Shown: positions 36,964 through 49,751, counted from the stretch's first letter. The stretch is 64,000 bases of DNA from Gnetum montanum (GCA_015680685.1 MNCI01005348.1:5950-69949), one strand, 5' to 3'. Numbers and translations: made by a program. Notes: generated by a model not told the origin, from the sequence alone.

Positions 36964-38640
36964 TCAAAAGCTTCTTCGAGTCAATGGAGTATGAGGTATG
37001 GGAGTCTATAATTGAAGGTTACACACCCCTTATTGATAGTACAACAAAGGCCATCAAGCCATGGAGCAAGTGGACATAAAAAGAGTGAGATAAGTTCATG
37101 TACAATTCTAAAGAAAAAATTATTTATATTGTGCGTTAAATAAGTCTGAATTTAATGATGTAACTAGATGTAGAACTACCAAAGAAATTTGTGAAACCTT
37201 AGAAGCTACCTATGAGGACACATCCATAATTAAACAATCAAAACTCTTAGTTTTGCAAAGTATCACAAACTCAAAATGAGGGAAGGAGAAAAGATAAAAG
37301 ATTATTTTTTAGGGAAAATGATCTAGCTATAGCTATTAGGGGTATAGGCAAGGACTTGCTTGAAAGTGATGTCATCATTAAAATGATTAGAACACTACAA
37401 CTGGAATTTATATCTAAGGTTATAGCTATGGAAGAAATTATGGATTTTTTGGTCTTAAAATTTGAAGAACTCCAAAGTTCTCTCATTGCCTATGAAATGA
37501 ATCTCATAAGCAAAGGGACAATAAAAGAAAAACACATTACATTAAAATAAGCATCCAAAGAAAAGGAACTGTCTAAGCAAGATGTGAGCAATGAAGAGGA
37601 AATAGCTCTCCTATCAAGAAGAGTTCAAAGGGTTCTAAAAAGAAAGGGAAGAAGCCTCAATCAATCAAGATCCAACTAATCAAACTCTAAAGGTAAGGAT
37701 AAAGGTAAAAAAATTTCAAATTCTAATTTTGATGCTTTTTCAATAGAATGTTTGGTATGTGGTGGAAGAGGCCATGTGGCCTCTAAATGTCTTAGCAATG
37801 GTAGGTTATCATGAAAGGATAACGCTGAGATGGACATAAAGAAGACCAATTTCTACACAAGTTGGGATGATGGACAGTAAAGTGAAGAAGAGATTAATGA
37901 CACCGTGAAATATTTTCAACTTATATTTACAGTGCTTAAAATATAAAATTCATCACAAATTTTTGAGGAACCAAAGTATGATGATAGGTATAGTGAACTA
38001 CATGAAGAAATTCTTATTCTACATTATTTACTCAAAAAGGTAACGAAAAATATGAATAGAAAACTTTGTTAAATTCATACCTTATCTTCCAAATTAAAAG
38101 GGGAAATCTCAAACATAAAGGCTAAGATTCAATTACTAACCTCATTAGATAAAGAGAAATGCAAGGATACTCAAGAAGAAGGGGTCAATGAAAATAATGA
38201 AATTCATCATAGAAGTGAAAGCTTCAAAGAAACCCCATAAAAGGATACAAGCACTAGCTCAAGTCTAATCAGGTTTGATAATTCTATTCTTGAAGAAAGC
38301 ACTATATCTGTTTGTGAAAATTGTATATTTAAATAAGAATATGATTAGACAAAATAGCATTGATGCTTGGTCTTGTCAAAAGAAACCTAGTAAGTGTATC
38401 TTGTAGGATGTAGTAACTTGGAATGAGAATGAGATAAAAGTTGGAAAAATATTTAGAAGAATGGATGACATAATAAATGATCATAGACTCTCCTATGTTG
38501 AACAACATGAATAAGAAAGACTACCATACAAGATTGAAGATATTAGTAAAGGAACTAATGAAAGAAAATCCAAAGGTAAGGAGATACTCCATGATAGAGG
38601 ACCTCATCTCAAACTTCATTAGTTTCTCTTATCAATAAGC
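36964..38640 (+). pseudogene. Copia-B gag, 3' piece with intact zinc knuckle
   Basis: Continues the UBN2-type Gag after element C: ESMEYEVWESIIEGY, then LEATYEDTSIIKQSKLLV-like sequence, a readable stretch at 37356-37550 (ESDVIIKMIRTLQLEF), and a perfect CX2CX4HX4C knuckle, CLVCGGRGHVASKC (about 37749-37790). Charged C-terminal sequence with DRGPHLKLH (about 38590) matches the end of Copia-A Gag. Several frameshifts and stops are present. The knuckle shows that Copia-B kept a residue that Copia-A lost. Confidence 0.8.
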
Positions 38641-40274
38641 AAGTAAGGTAAGTCATGGTAATTTTTTATTTTCTTTCTTTCTAGTTAAAATTTGTGTAAG
38701 TTTTTGAATATTTTATAGAGTCTTTTTAAAAAAAACATATATCTTTGTCTATAGGAAAAGAGAAAAAAATAGTATAGCTATCTCTCATGTTGTCTCTTAA
38801 ACTATTTAGTTGCTTACATATCCTTAAAATGGTTTATTCTTAAAGAAAATCTAAACCTGAGAATCAAGAATGGTATTGGATCCATGTTTATCATAAGATG
38901 CCATTGATTTGGATGAAGTTTTGTAGGAAAATGATAAAGAAAGGCATAATTGAATGGTCAAGAAAGAAAAATTTGTTATGATATGTGTCCACTAGTTTTT
39001 TGTCTAATATATTTATCTTTCTACAAATCTTGTTGGATTACTCAATATTTTTCAATAAGAAAGATTATGAAAAATTAGCTTCAACTTTTAAAAATGTTAA
39101 ATAATAGATAAGAATGTATGTAGGGGGAGCTTGGACATCATGAATTATTATGAAGCATCAATACTTGGAAGTTTATGAAGATCTCCTCCAAGACATAAAT
39201 CTTAGGAAGGTAATAAAAGGTATATTCATTTGATACAAATTGAAGGTAAAAGAGCAAAATGTTTTTGATTCAATCTATAAAATTTCTATTATCTAAGAGT
39301 GATCATCAATTTTGCAAGTATCTGGAATTCATTTGAATATATCTGTATGATAGTACTACATCTTTGACATACTATGAATATATATTCTTTTAGTAATTAA
39401 GCCCTCTATTGTTAATATGAACTAAAATGAATCAAGATGAAGTACTCACACTTCTATTATGAAATTATGAAATTATGAAATCCTCTTAGGAATTTTTGAA
39501 AATGAATGGATAATGTACCTTAAACTTCTCTAAGATACATGTGATCAATATGGACATCTTAGAAATTACTTTAGCTCTTGATATGAAAAGTGATATATCT
39601 TTTGTAAGTTATGTATGTACTTGGTCATATGAAATTTTTATGGTTATGGAAATGTATTTAGAAACCTTAATGAGGTATTACTTGCATGAAGATTATACAT
39701 TCTTTTGATCTACCTTATTACTAGTTGTCAAGATCCACTCCTTTTTGATGATGTCCAAAAAGGGGAAGAATTTGATATTATGCTATTATGAATATCATAT
39801 GTGATTGTGATATAAATGAGTTAATCCTAAATGTGATGACTTCTATTATGGATATAATATGTGATTTTGATATAAATAAGGTAATCTTAGATGTGTTGAC
39901 TTGTAATATGATTGTGATTTATGAAATATGGCTATGATCTTATGGATTGATTAACATTGGCATCTTGTGGATATATTTGAACTAGTTTAATGAGCAATAT
40001 TTCTATTAAATGATAATAACCTTATGGACATACTTGATGGAAAAAACTCTAACCTTATGATGATATTAATGATAATCTTTATAACATTATGATAGTACTA
40101 ATGCTTTTATTCCTAGGTTCTTGATTATAAATGTCCTCATTCAAAAATTCACAAATGTCTCAATGACTTATGAGTTGTATACTATAGTAAGGATGTATCA
40201 TCTTTAGATCAATTTATTTTAGGATCTACTAACCCATTTTCTTAAGTTTTGGACATCACCAAAAAGGGGGATAT
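38641..40274 (+). other. Copia-B 3' noncoding region
   Basis: No gene. An imperfect tandem repeat of about 60 bp (GTGATTGTGATATAAATGAG and variants) lies at about 39795-39925. Two polypurine tracts occur, as in Copia-A: AAAAAGGGGAAGAA at about 39757 and AAAAAGGGGGATA at about 40260, the latter next to the LTR. Confidence 0.55.
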
Positions 40275-41131
40275 TTTTGATCTTTTGGTATGTTAAAACC
40301 TTATGGAAAATAGAGAACATAGAGTGTTTATTGTGGATGATCTCTTTACAAGACATGGATAGGAACTTCACATGAGAACTAAGGACTCAAGGAAAATGAT
40401 AATGATATGACAAAGTGAAGACTATATGAGCTAAGATGAAAGCATAAATGAGCATGAACTAAACCTGAAGACATCTACACTAGATGTTGGGTAGTTGTTG
40501 CACAAAATTTGATGAGTTTTCAAACATTTTGAGGCTATAACAAGATACCAAATTCTTTGGAATTGATCAAGAACTGTTCACATAAAGAAATCATTTTCAT
40601 ATCTATGCTATTATATTTTTTTTCTTCATTGTAACATCATTTTCTTGATTGTATGTTGAATTGAGCTTCAATGATAATGACTTGTAATTTTAATTACATT
40701 CATTTCTTGTGTCTTTTTTTTTTCCTTATTACCTTGTAGGGTTGATGTGCTTCTTGGGAGAAGACATCCACATTGAGCTTGTTGTGACCTTGTGGATTGA
40801 ATTTTTTGTAGCATCCAAACACTCTAGAGTAGAGCTTAATTTTGTAAAGGTTGTGGGATCCTTGAAACCATATTTTGAGCTCGTTGGAACCTTGGGGATT
40901 AACTAGTTTTTTAGCAACAAAACACTTCAATGCAGAGCTTAGAGCTTGTACAGGGTATGGTGCCCTTCAAACCATATTTGATTAAGAAACAAAATCCAGA
41001 GGTATGCATGGACTCTAGCCTTTGAGTGTGAAATCACCTAAGTTGGACTACCATGTAAAATTTTGTGATTTTTTGTGTGGCAGGTAAAATTTCAATTGGA
41101 AGCCCTCCCCCTTCTAAGTTTTCAATCCTCA
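40275..41131 (+). repeat. Copia-B 3' LTR
   Basis: Starts TTTTGATCTTTTGGTATGTTAAAA and ends TCAATCCTCA. It is shorter than the 5' LTR because most of the AGATGTCT block is missing (a deletion at about 40450-40490). Confidence 0.8.
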
Positions 41132-41149
41132 TCCTCTTCTTAGGCAAGG

Positions 41150-41750
41150 ATACATCTAGTTCAACAAAGCCTAAGTTAATGAACTTAAATTTAGTGCAAG
41201 ATTTTTGTTTTCCAAGCCTACAAAATCAGTAGTAACTTCAAAGTTCTTAGGAGAGTAGAGCATTGTAGGCTTGCCTATAGGTTCAAGTTTGATATCAACT
41301 AGTTTACCACTAAGATGGTAAGATTGTGCTTCTTGATTCAAGTATGAAATACTTGGGATTTACTTATGCATAGAGATAATTATCTTACAATTATGAAGAG
41401 GGATGTGTATATTCTTATGTATAGGAGAAGATACAACTCAATGTTGAGCTTGCTAAGAAATTCCTAGTATATCATTAATACTAGGACACTCATGTATCAT
41501 CATATAAATGGCATTAAATTAAAAACTATCACCTAACATGAAAGATAATCTAATGGAACCTATAATCTCTATCGATGTATCATTAAAAGAAACAAGGTTT
41601 ATACAAGTTTTAAAGCTACCTAATCACGACAACTGAGATGCTTGATAATAGACCATCTGATTAAGTTTGATCTGACATTGTCATTAACATGTATTAGTGC
41701 AATTACAAATTATGGAAATAATTTAATGATAATCTAGAATGGAAGATGAA
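41150..41750 (-). pseudogene. Tat-2 protease remnant
   Basis: The - strand reads HVNDNVRSNLI (active-site region, Asp kept but the following GA lost) and IIKHLSC. LVSFNDTSIEIIGSIRLSF, HECPSINDILGIS and VVSSPIHKNIHIP follow. Residue by residue this parallels the Tat-3 protease (HVYDGAATNVI, LQSFNGARILVKGTVHV, EMPGFNMILGRSC, VSSPIH). It ties the two elements to one lineage. Frameshifts and TAG stops are present. Confidence 0.75.
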
Positions 41751-43300
41751 AAATATTACATGTCTTGAAATTAGTCTTAATGTTCTCACAAGAAATGTTT
41801 AGACTGTTTGATCCATAGTGAGGGAGTTGAAGAAAAGAAGATATAGCTTCTATCCAAGAACAGATGTTACTTAGGATCATAATTCTCTTATGAACATCAT
41901 ATAGTATAGCACTATATTCTTTAGAGAATGACATGAGGTCATACAAGGATAAATTTATGTCTTTCAAATAGATAATGATGGTCATTTTCTATAAGACCTT
42001 ATTGTCAGTTTGCTGAGATGCTTATGGTGTAGGTGCTACTGTAAAAGGCTATATAGGATTAGAAGAAGATGAGAGGCTACTTAAGAAAATAGTCTCTTAT
42101 TTTTCTGGAAGAAAACCTTATTTTTTATCTTAGAAGGTTACTTCGATGCATTAGTAGCCTTCTCCTTTTTCTTAGCCAAACAAGACTTGTTGGTTTGCTA
42201 CTCATGAATAAGGATCTTTACATAAGATGAAGGGAAATGAAATGTTTAAACTATTGTTAATACAAGATTATTCTAAGGTTCAGTTTAAGATGGAGTATGA
42301 TGAGAAAAATATGGATGCATATATTAATCAAGAGTAGTATGATGAGAATTTATAGAATGACCACGATAAAGAAATGGATAGGAACACTTTGATTTATATG
42401 GTGTGGTGGTGTAGTCAGACTAGAAAACACAAAAGGCTTTTGAGGTATTAGTGATGACTACTTGGGATATTTGTAATCAAACCAAAAAATGATGTAAGGC
42501 TCTTTGGATTGGGACTCATGAGCTTTTTATTTAGGGTTAAAAACTTAAATTGTGTCTCTAGCTTCTAAAGGATTTTGAAATACTTCAAGTTGTTGGTTGC
42601 CCGGATGCATAGTGGATGGATCTCTCTCCACCACTATATTACCCTTATTAATGAGTCATCCTTCATATTCTTGTAGTTATTGTGTCATGTCTAGTAGTCT
42701 CATGATAGTAGTAATATTTTTTATATTAATACCACTTAGGCACCTCAAAGTCACCCCCTTGCCTTTAAGAAAGATCCATAGCTACTTGCTGAATATGATA
42801 GTAGCATGCTCTTACTTGATTAGATACCTAATTCTTCTTCATGTGGTTATCCATAAAAATATTTTTTAGAAGTAGAGATTACCTCATAGATATCTTGGTA
42901 TACTAGTCTCTACTCCTTTAAGGCCTACATGATTGAGTGCAAGAGGAAGTAGTTAAAGGAGAATTGTTTTATCCATTAGAGAAAGAGAAAATGCCTATAA
43001 AAATTAGTGGAATATTCTCTTATTTCATAGCCTTCTTAGCCTTCTTATGTACTAATATGAATTCGTAATAATTACATTGGATATTTTCTAATTCAATACA
43101 TCTGGTGGCAAGGAAAGCATCATTTAGAGAATGAGGCTTAGGATAAGTTATCCTCTTTTTAATATAGTCAAATCTTATAGCTTTGAAGATGTCTTGTAAC
43201 TAACATTCTTTCAAATGATAGGATAGTTTAATTAATGGTACTATCCATTGAGAGATAAATTTATTGATTGTTCATTTCAAGCTTGTTTGATGCTAATGAA
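41751..43300 (-). other. Tat-2 gag-protease interval, poorly preserved
   Basis: Should hold the gag C-terminus and protease N-terminus. I could not find the CxxH...GHxTxxC finger that is clear in Tat-3. Open frames (41985-41734 -, 42597-42869 +) show no family motif. Confidence 0.4.
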
Positions 43301-44621
43301 GGACATCACACTAATAGTTTGAGACACATTAAACATAACATGTTCAATGAAGGATACAAGCAATTACTCTAGAGAGGTGATAATTTCATGTGGTAGGGAT
43401 CTATACCATTTCAAAGCTCTTCTAGAAAAATAATTTGAGAAACATCTTAGCACAATATGTGGATTAGGATCTAGAATCATGCATTCATTCTTGAATCTAA
43501 CTACATGATTCGAGGGGTCTTCCATTTTGCTATTGTAAATAGTAAATTTAAGTATCAAAAATCCCCTGGGCAAGATTAGCAAAGGAATTGTAAAGTTAAT
43601 GGGACCACTTAAAACCTTATTTAAGGAAATAAAAGAATTCCCTTGCAACCTAAGAATCATTGCTATTTTATCTTCATTCTTTTGAAGATGAAGCATCATA
43701 TTGTTAAGTAATGCAAGTAGTTATATATCTATTCTAGGGGAATTGATGATAGATAGAGCCATAGTAGTGAGTGATAAGATTAACAGAGGACACATGTTCA
43801 GAGTGGGTTGAAATGTTGTAGGAGTAGGTATACCGAAAGAGATTGGGTTGGATGGGTATATCGAGAAGGAGAACATGTTGGTAGCTTCAAAGATAGTAAA
43901 TGACTTTGAATTAGGAGTAGAAAGTGGAAAAGGCTAAATTGGAGGTATAGTAGGTTAAGGTTGAGAGATGGAATGAGTAGTTCTAAAAGGTAGAATAAAG
44001 GATTGAAATATGGAATGCAAGTTAATAATGTTGTTAGATGGGAATAGTTGATAAAATAAAGTAGTGGTCATAGCAAAGGCTAAATGGTTTGGTAGTAAGT
44101 GGAATAAATCTAGGTATAGTACTATGAGTAGATGATATGTTAATATTGTGGAAGTAATGAGAGTAATGATTGCTTTTTCCAAGCTTTCCTATTGGTTGCT
44201 CTTCATCTTCATCTATCAAATGGATATCTAACTTAGAGTTAACATCTCCTATACTTTCTTTGAGAGTGATCTACAAATTAAGAGGCTGATCCAAGATGTT
44301 TTTCATTCTAGCTTGTTTGATTTGTATGTGCACATGTTCCTATATCTTTTCTTGCTCCATAATGTATTCTACCAACTTCTTAGCTTTCTCATCATCTAGT
44401 TTAATGGAATGATCTAGATCTGAAAGAAAGGGTAGTAGCTCATTAGCACTCTCATACTCTAATATGAGTTTAAGCATATTAGGTGTCAAGATATAGCCCA
44501 AATTCCATTTGACACAAGTTATCTTATAGTCTTTAGGCTTATTCTACTTGAAAAATGTTTGATTTCTACTTAGATCCAACATCTTCTAGATTTTAGAGAA
44601 TCTTGATGATGATGATGCCAT
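43300..44621 (-). pseudogene. Tat-2 gag
   Basis: Start ATG at 44621 (- strand), MASSSSSRFSKI, followed by KWNLGYILTPN, LDDEKAKKLVEYIMEQEKI and DEDEEQPIGK. The layout matches the Tat-3 gag, which starts MASTTTAVDTF. The Gag core at 43699-43364 reads KMEDPSNHVVRFKNECMI, PHIVLRCFSNYFSRRALKWY and RSLPHEIITS, the classic retrotransposon Gag fold signature (DPxxHxxxF...ALxWYxxLP). Stops, mostly TAG, and frameshifts break it. Confidence 0.8.
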
Positions 44622-45849
44622 ACTAATAATTATGAAAATGTTGTGACTTCATAGGGTTGTTACCAATATGTTGGTTTATCCATAAAAATAAATTTACACT
44701 TTGTAAAAGGTGAAAAACTTTGGTTTCAAAGAAAACATAAAAATCATAGAGAAATGATATGACATTAAATTTTTAACATGACATGTCAACAAGAGATAGG
44801 TGGTAAAAAATTCCTTAAACGAACACGAGAGTAGTAGGTAAAAATGACATGATGTCAATGAATCAATGTGACACCTCAGTAATACTTTCAGGAAAAAAAG
44901 AAGAAAATGAAAAAAATATTAAAATTATAGAAAAATTGGAATAGAGAGTGAATCCTAGAAACAACATTTAGTTCTATGGGGGTCCTCCTTCTACCACTAG
45001 AAAGATGTTATGGTAGGCATTGTTGTAATCATGGAATCTAATACAACCTAACATGAAACTAAGCTAGACACTTTTAGGGCCATCTAAATATCTAAGAAAA
45101 TTATACTTTCAAATAATCTCCTTCAAATCGAAAGAGAAATTTGGGATTGAATGGAAAATCCAATAATATTATCTAAACATTTTGCCAATGTTAGCAGGCA
45201 TTTGGAAAGAACAAAAAGAAACATCCACAAAATAGTTAGATAGGAAAAAGAAAATAAGAATCATATGCAAATTTATAAAAAATGAAATGTAATTTGTGGT
45301 TGACTCATAAAGTGATGGATAAATCTAAAATGAAATAGATCTAATCTGTTCAAAATATTAAACTAAAACCAAATGTGTAAAAATAAAAGATAGATCTACA
45401 GCAAATTTGGATGATGTTAGAAATAGAAAAGTTAAAAGGAAAAGAAAACTCAAATGACAATGAAAAATGAACTTGCAAAAGGCATTCTAGGAGATGTTCC
45501 AATGATCAACGTATCTAACAAGGAATTGTGTTACCACATTCTTACTTTGATGCATACACCTGATGAAGAACTAGTAGGAACAATAGCAAATCCAATAGCT
45601 AACAAAATAGAGGGAAGAATCAGATTAGTGTATTGACCTAGTTTTAAGTGATTTCTTCATGTGTTAGGAGGACAACATGAAGAGGATGCAATGTGTCAAT
45701 GAGAGAGAAACATAGGAAAGAGGGTAGTTATTCCATAGAGAGGTAGAGTCTTTTGAAAAGATCTTCCAAAGCACTAGTGACAAGAAAGTTAATTGCATTA
45801 AGTGGTGTAAGGACACCTCTTCTAATTCCCTTATTATAACCTACTTGCT
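44622..45849 (-). other. Tat-2 leader and presumed 5' LTR
   Basis: AT-rich, no gene motif; the + frame at 45454-45636 is unconvincing. By position this must hold the leader and 5' LTR of Tat-2, but no matching 3' LTR was found to delimit it. Base composition jumps to GC-rich at about 45850, where Tat-3 sequence begins. Confidence 0.45.
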
Positions 45850-46653
45850 AGTTGCTAGCATTGTTGTTACTCTTGGGCATCATTGCTGGTGGGAGATGCC
45901 CAAAGCAAGGAGGCCAGTAGCGATCCTGGTAGCATCAGTCATAGGGGAGCCGGTCCCCAAGGCACCAGGGACGCGAATGCACTAGAATCCCTACCAAAGG
46001 AAAGCATGCTTAGTTCAGCTATGGGATTAGCTACCACATAGTTGAACATTGCGCGAGCCGAAACCTTGGTGGAGAGCTGAAGAGCAACAATATTGTGGCT
46101 AGGTCACAATACTATTAGCACCTCAGAAGCAGCAACGAGCCTAGGAACTACCATCAGGGCGGTGGGCCGTTGCAATGGTACATTTGAAGGGCTCGTATGA
46201 CATCATACGATGTCTTCAAAGGGTTAGCATGACAATGAGTGTGGCGGTGTGTATGCTCCAGACCGTGTTCTCCTTGTGTCGAGAACTATGTCCTGGAGCA
46301 ACGATGTCCCACCCGCGCACCGGTATCACACCCCTCCGTTCAACGTGTATCTGGTGGTGGTGCATGTTGAGGGTGCGATGCGAACCCAGTTTAAGATCTC
46401 AGTAGACCGTGTGCTGGTTTAAGGTCCCAGCAGACCGTTGTGCTGGTTTAAGATCCCAGTAGACCATACATGCTAGTTTTATGTCATAGCTGATGTGCAA
46501 TGCCAGTTTATAGTCATAGTGGACTAACAATTCCATTTTTATGTCATGGCGAGTGGTGCTTGGTGCTGCTATTTTATCGTCATTGCGAACACTACCTAGT
46601 GCGACTACTAGTTTATCATCGTAGCAGATGGTGCATGTTGTTGCCATTGCACT
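45850..46653 (-). repeat. Tat-3 3' region with short tandem repeats
   Basis: Downstream of pol. About eight units of 27-40 bp, consensus near GCTRGTTTAWGRTCMYAGYRGAC, lie at 46386-46632. A perfect 8-bp inverted repeat TGGGCATC...GATGCCCA is at 45870-45899. The stretch 45870-46380 is GC-rich with no recognised gene. Confidence 0.55.
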
Positions 46654-47760
46654 TTAGATGTAGTACGGCTTTAGGTACGTGTGGTATACCAAGTTGGCAA
46701 ACTCGTTGCCATCCATGTCCACCAACTTGAAGGCTCCATTCCTGAATGCTTTAGCGACCATGTAAGGGCCTTCCCAATTGGTTGAGAACTTACTTACGTG
46801 CTCACGGACAGCTTTGAGGACGAGGTCTCCCTTCTACACTGGTCGCCGATGCGAGTCTGCATGGTGCTTTTGCTGTTGTTTGTTCTTGTAATGCTCGATT
46901 CGTCTCAGTGTCTGCATGCGTTCCTCCTCCACCAAGTTGAGATCCATGGTTCGTGATTCGTTGTTCTGGGCTTCGCTTACGGTGTCAGACAGGATCATCC
47001 GAAGTGAGGGTACCTGCAACTCAAGAGGTAATACAGCTTCAGATCCATAAACAAGACTGTAAGGTGTCTTGCTCATCGTAGTTTTGCAAGTCGTTCATTA
47101 GGCCCAGAGGACGTAGAGTATTTGTTCGTGCCACCACCTCTTGTTATTGCTAAGCATGTGCTTCAGCAAGTTGATGATGGAATTATTTGTAGCCTCCACC
47201 TGCCTGTTCTCTTGTGGGATAATAAGTGGAAGAAAATGATTGTTTAATGCCTAGGTTGCTAGAGAAGGTTCTGGTTTCCATACTATTGAACTGTGGTCCA
47301 TTATTGGTCACAATAGTCAATGAAAGCCCAAACCTAGTTATGATGTTATCGAGGATGAAATGGTAGATTTTCTCAGACTTCGATTTCCTCAGGGGGATAG
47401 CTTCCACCCACTTAGTAAAATACTTTGTGGTAGTGATAATGAAGCTATTCCCTATAGAGGACTTAGGCGTGATAGGTCCTATAAGGTCTAGTCCCCATCA
47501 TTGGAAGGGCCACATAATTTGTGTTGGGTGTAGGTCTGTAGGTGCTATGTTTATGAGGTTTGCATATCTCTGGCATGTGTTACATATCTTAACCTTTGAC
47601 AGGTAGTCACGTTCCATGTAGGGCCAATAGTATCCTAGGCATCTAATTTTTGCATCCATAGCCCTGGGTGCTATGTGTCCACCACACAGCCCTTCGTGAA
47701 CCTCATCAACTACCTTTTGTGCTTGCTTACCACCCATGCATGCCAACAATATCCCATCAT
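46654..47760 (-). pseudogene. Tat-3 integrase
   Basis: Reading down from 47749: zinc finger with EGLCGGHIAPRAM and KICNTCQRY (H2C2). The core has GLDLIGPI (first Asp) and FTKWVEAIPL. TNNGPQF follows (second Asp replaced by Asn), then the Glu motif QVEATNNS in a shifted frame. The C-terminal part has TPYSLVYGSEAVLPLE, KGDLVLKAV and NWEGPYMVAKAF. Pol ends YLKPYYI then TAA at 46656-46654, probably the authentic stop. One frameshift lies near 47190. The Asp-to-Asn change means this copy cannot catalyse integration. Confidence 0.85.
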
Positions 47761-47859
47761 AGGATCATCAACACAGGGCATCATTTCCCATGAGCACGTA
47801 TTTCCGAGCATGTTTGTGGATTGCATCTCTTTGAGCCGATGTCAATCCACCTAGGGATT

Positions 47860-48410
47860 CTCCATGCTATAAATAAGATTTAATGTTATCATACCACTCC
47901 GGGGTGTCTACAGCATCGACAGAGGCCACATGTTCCACCTGAGTGATAGGCTCCGCGCATTCTATGATCGTAGTTGGCAGGTTTGCCAAGGAATGCAATG
48001 GGATGTTTAACACGACGGTAGCTAAGGCGTCTACTACGGTGTTCTCGTTGCGTGGCACGTGTTGCACATCAGTGGTCATGAATTGCTTCAGTAAGGTTTT
48101 TGCTAGGTCATAGTAGGGTTGTAGGTGTGTAGCCTTGTAGGGGTAGACTTCGGTGATTTGGTTCACGACTAGTTATGAATCTCCCTGGATTGCCAGGTGT
48201 TGTACATGCAGCACGTGGGCAATTAAGAGACCTCTGAGCAACCCTTTGTACTCTGCCATGTTGTTGGTGCAAGGAACATAAAATAATAAGCGGATGGATA
48301 CATTTCCCTAGAGGGAAATGTGATTGTGGCAGCGGCACCACCTCCCTGCATGGTTGAGGCACCGTCAAAATTTAAGGTTGCCTCGAAATGCAAAGGGATG
48401 ATGGCAACAT
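47860..48410 (-). pseudogene. Tat-3 additional RNase H (Tat hallmark)
   Basis: Starts LNFDGASTMQGGGAAATITF (catalytic Asp in FDGA) and, in another frame, continues with VTKVYPYKATHLQPYYDLAK-like sequence. It ends in QHVPRNENTVVDALATV, the HVPRxxNxxADALA signature with the final Asp kept. A frameshift lies at about 48230. A second RNase H between the first one and the integrase is diagnostic of the Tat lineage. Confidence 0.8.
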
Positions 48411-48900
48411 TGCTAACATATTCGTCTAGGAACTTGGGATCTACGGTTGCCTGATCGTTGATTGGTGAGGCCGCTAGTTGGGTTGCTATGGCTTGGCCCT
48501 TTGTCGATGATTGACTTACATAACATAGGTCGAACTTCAAGGTTATTTCTTTCCATCGGGCTATTCTACTACTTTCGTATAGGTTGCCGGTGATAGCCCG
48601 AAGTATGTTACTTTTGCAAATGATGTTGGTTGTGCTGTAGAATAGGTAGTGCCGCCACTTTCTTAGCACGAACACTAAGGCTAGGCAGTTCCTCTCCACC
48701 TTGTTGTATTTTTCCTCATATGCTATTAGTGCATGGTTCAAGTAATACACTAGTATCTTAGAACTATAGTCCCACTTCTAACATAGTAGTGCAGCTATGG
48801 ATTTGTTAAAGGAGGTAAGGTATATGAAGAAAGGCTTGTCCCTTTGTGGTAGGTGTACCGTTGGGAGGTGCGAGAGCTCCTTCTTTAGGTTGTCAAAGGC
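48411..48900 (-). pseudogene. Tat-3 RNase H
   Basis: The - strand reads CQQAFDNLKKELSHLPTVH, KPFFIYLTSFNKSIAALLC, then YYLNHALIAYEEKYNKVERN, CLALVFVLRKWRHYL and later ITGNLYESSRIARWKEIT. It is the standard domain joined to the RT. The catalytic Asp of IYLTxS is lost (usually YLxxS in this lineage), with TAG where Gln fits at LLCxKWD. Confidence 0.8.
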
Positions 48901-49700
48901 TTGTTGACACTAGGCTATGCACTCGAAGTCAACCCCCTTCTTTAGAAGATGTTGCATGGGGTGTAACTTGTCGGTCAACCTTGCTATAAACCTTCGAATG
49001 AATTGCAATCTATCTTGTAGACCACGTAACTCTTTAAGATTTGTAGGGGGGACTAGATTGATGATGGCCTTGACTTTGTCTAGGTCCACCTGTATTCCGG
49101 CCTTTGATACTACAAAACCTAACATGCATCCAGTATTGACCCTGAAGACACACTTCTTAGGATTAAGACGTAAGTCATACCTTTGGCAGCACTTGAGAAC
49201 TAACTCTAGATCGCGTGGGTGCTGGGCTACAGCTTTGGACTTAACCGCTATATCATCCATGTAATCATTTAATGTTTTTAGGATGTAGTCGCTAAAAATG
49301 TAGGTCATGGCTCATTGGTAGGTTGCTCCAACATTTTTGAGCCTGAAAGGCATCATGGTATAGCAAAAGATTCCCCATGGATTCATGAAGGTTGTCGATA
49401 GCTGGTGCTTTGGGTTGATGTAGATTTGGTTGTATCCAGAGAAACCATCTATCAAGGATAGCAAATCATGACCAGCTATGGTGTCAATGAGTTGATCGAT
49501 GCTTGGGAGTGGAAATTTGTCTTTGATCATTACCTTGTTCAAGTCTTGAAAGTCTATACAGATTCGTATCCTCCTATTTTCTTCGAAACCACAACGATGT
49601 TGGACACCCACTCCGAATAGTCAACCACACGGATGAAACCTGCTTCGTATAACATAGTGATTTCATCCCTAATGGCTAGTGCAATTTTTGGCTTAATCTT
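48901..49700 (-). pseudogene. Tat-3 reverse transcriptase
   Basis: From 49611 downward: RRIRICIDFQDLNKVMIKDK, FPLPSIDQLID, LSLIDGFSGYNQIYI, MMPFRLKNVGATYQ and the intact active site NDYMDDIAVKSKA. LRLNPKKCVFRVNTGCMLG and VPPTNLKELRGLQ come next. Stops are few: TGA after GATYQ and one at the start. YMDD is complete, so this is among the best-preserved pol domains in the window. Confidence 0.9.
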
Positions 49701-49751
49701 ATGCACCTTTTGTTTAACTACCCTTACATGTGGGTCTAGGACGATGTTATG

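Larger units (their letters stand above)
31926..41131 (+). mobile_element. Copia-B: gag-only Copia element, itself split by element C
   Basis: Same family as Copia-A. LTRs at 31926-33014 and 40275-41131 enclose gag (33070-33150 continuing 36964 to about 38640) and a noncoding 3' region. Flanks TCTTC (31921-31925) and TCCTC (41132-41136) are a target duplication with one change. Like Copia-A it has no pol. Element C (33151-36963) lies inside the gag. Confidence 0.85.
17344..44621 (-). mobile_element. Tat-2: Tat-lineage Ty3/gypsy element, interrupted by two Copia insertions
   Basis: Coding remnants on the - strand run gag (44.6-43.3), protease (about 41.75-41.15), RT (26.3-25.69, continuing 19.97-19.6), RNase H and a second RNase H (19.6-18.5), and integrase (18.5-17.34). 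The second RNase H marks the Tat lineage. Copia-A occupies 19968-25687 and Copia-B 31926-41131. A + strand multi-exon gene sits between protease and RT. With the insertions removed, the order equals that of Tat-3. The LTRs were not delimited. Confidence 0.75.
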
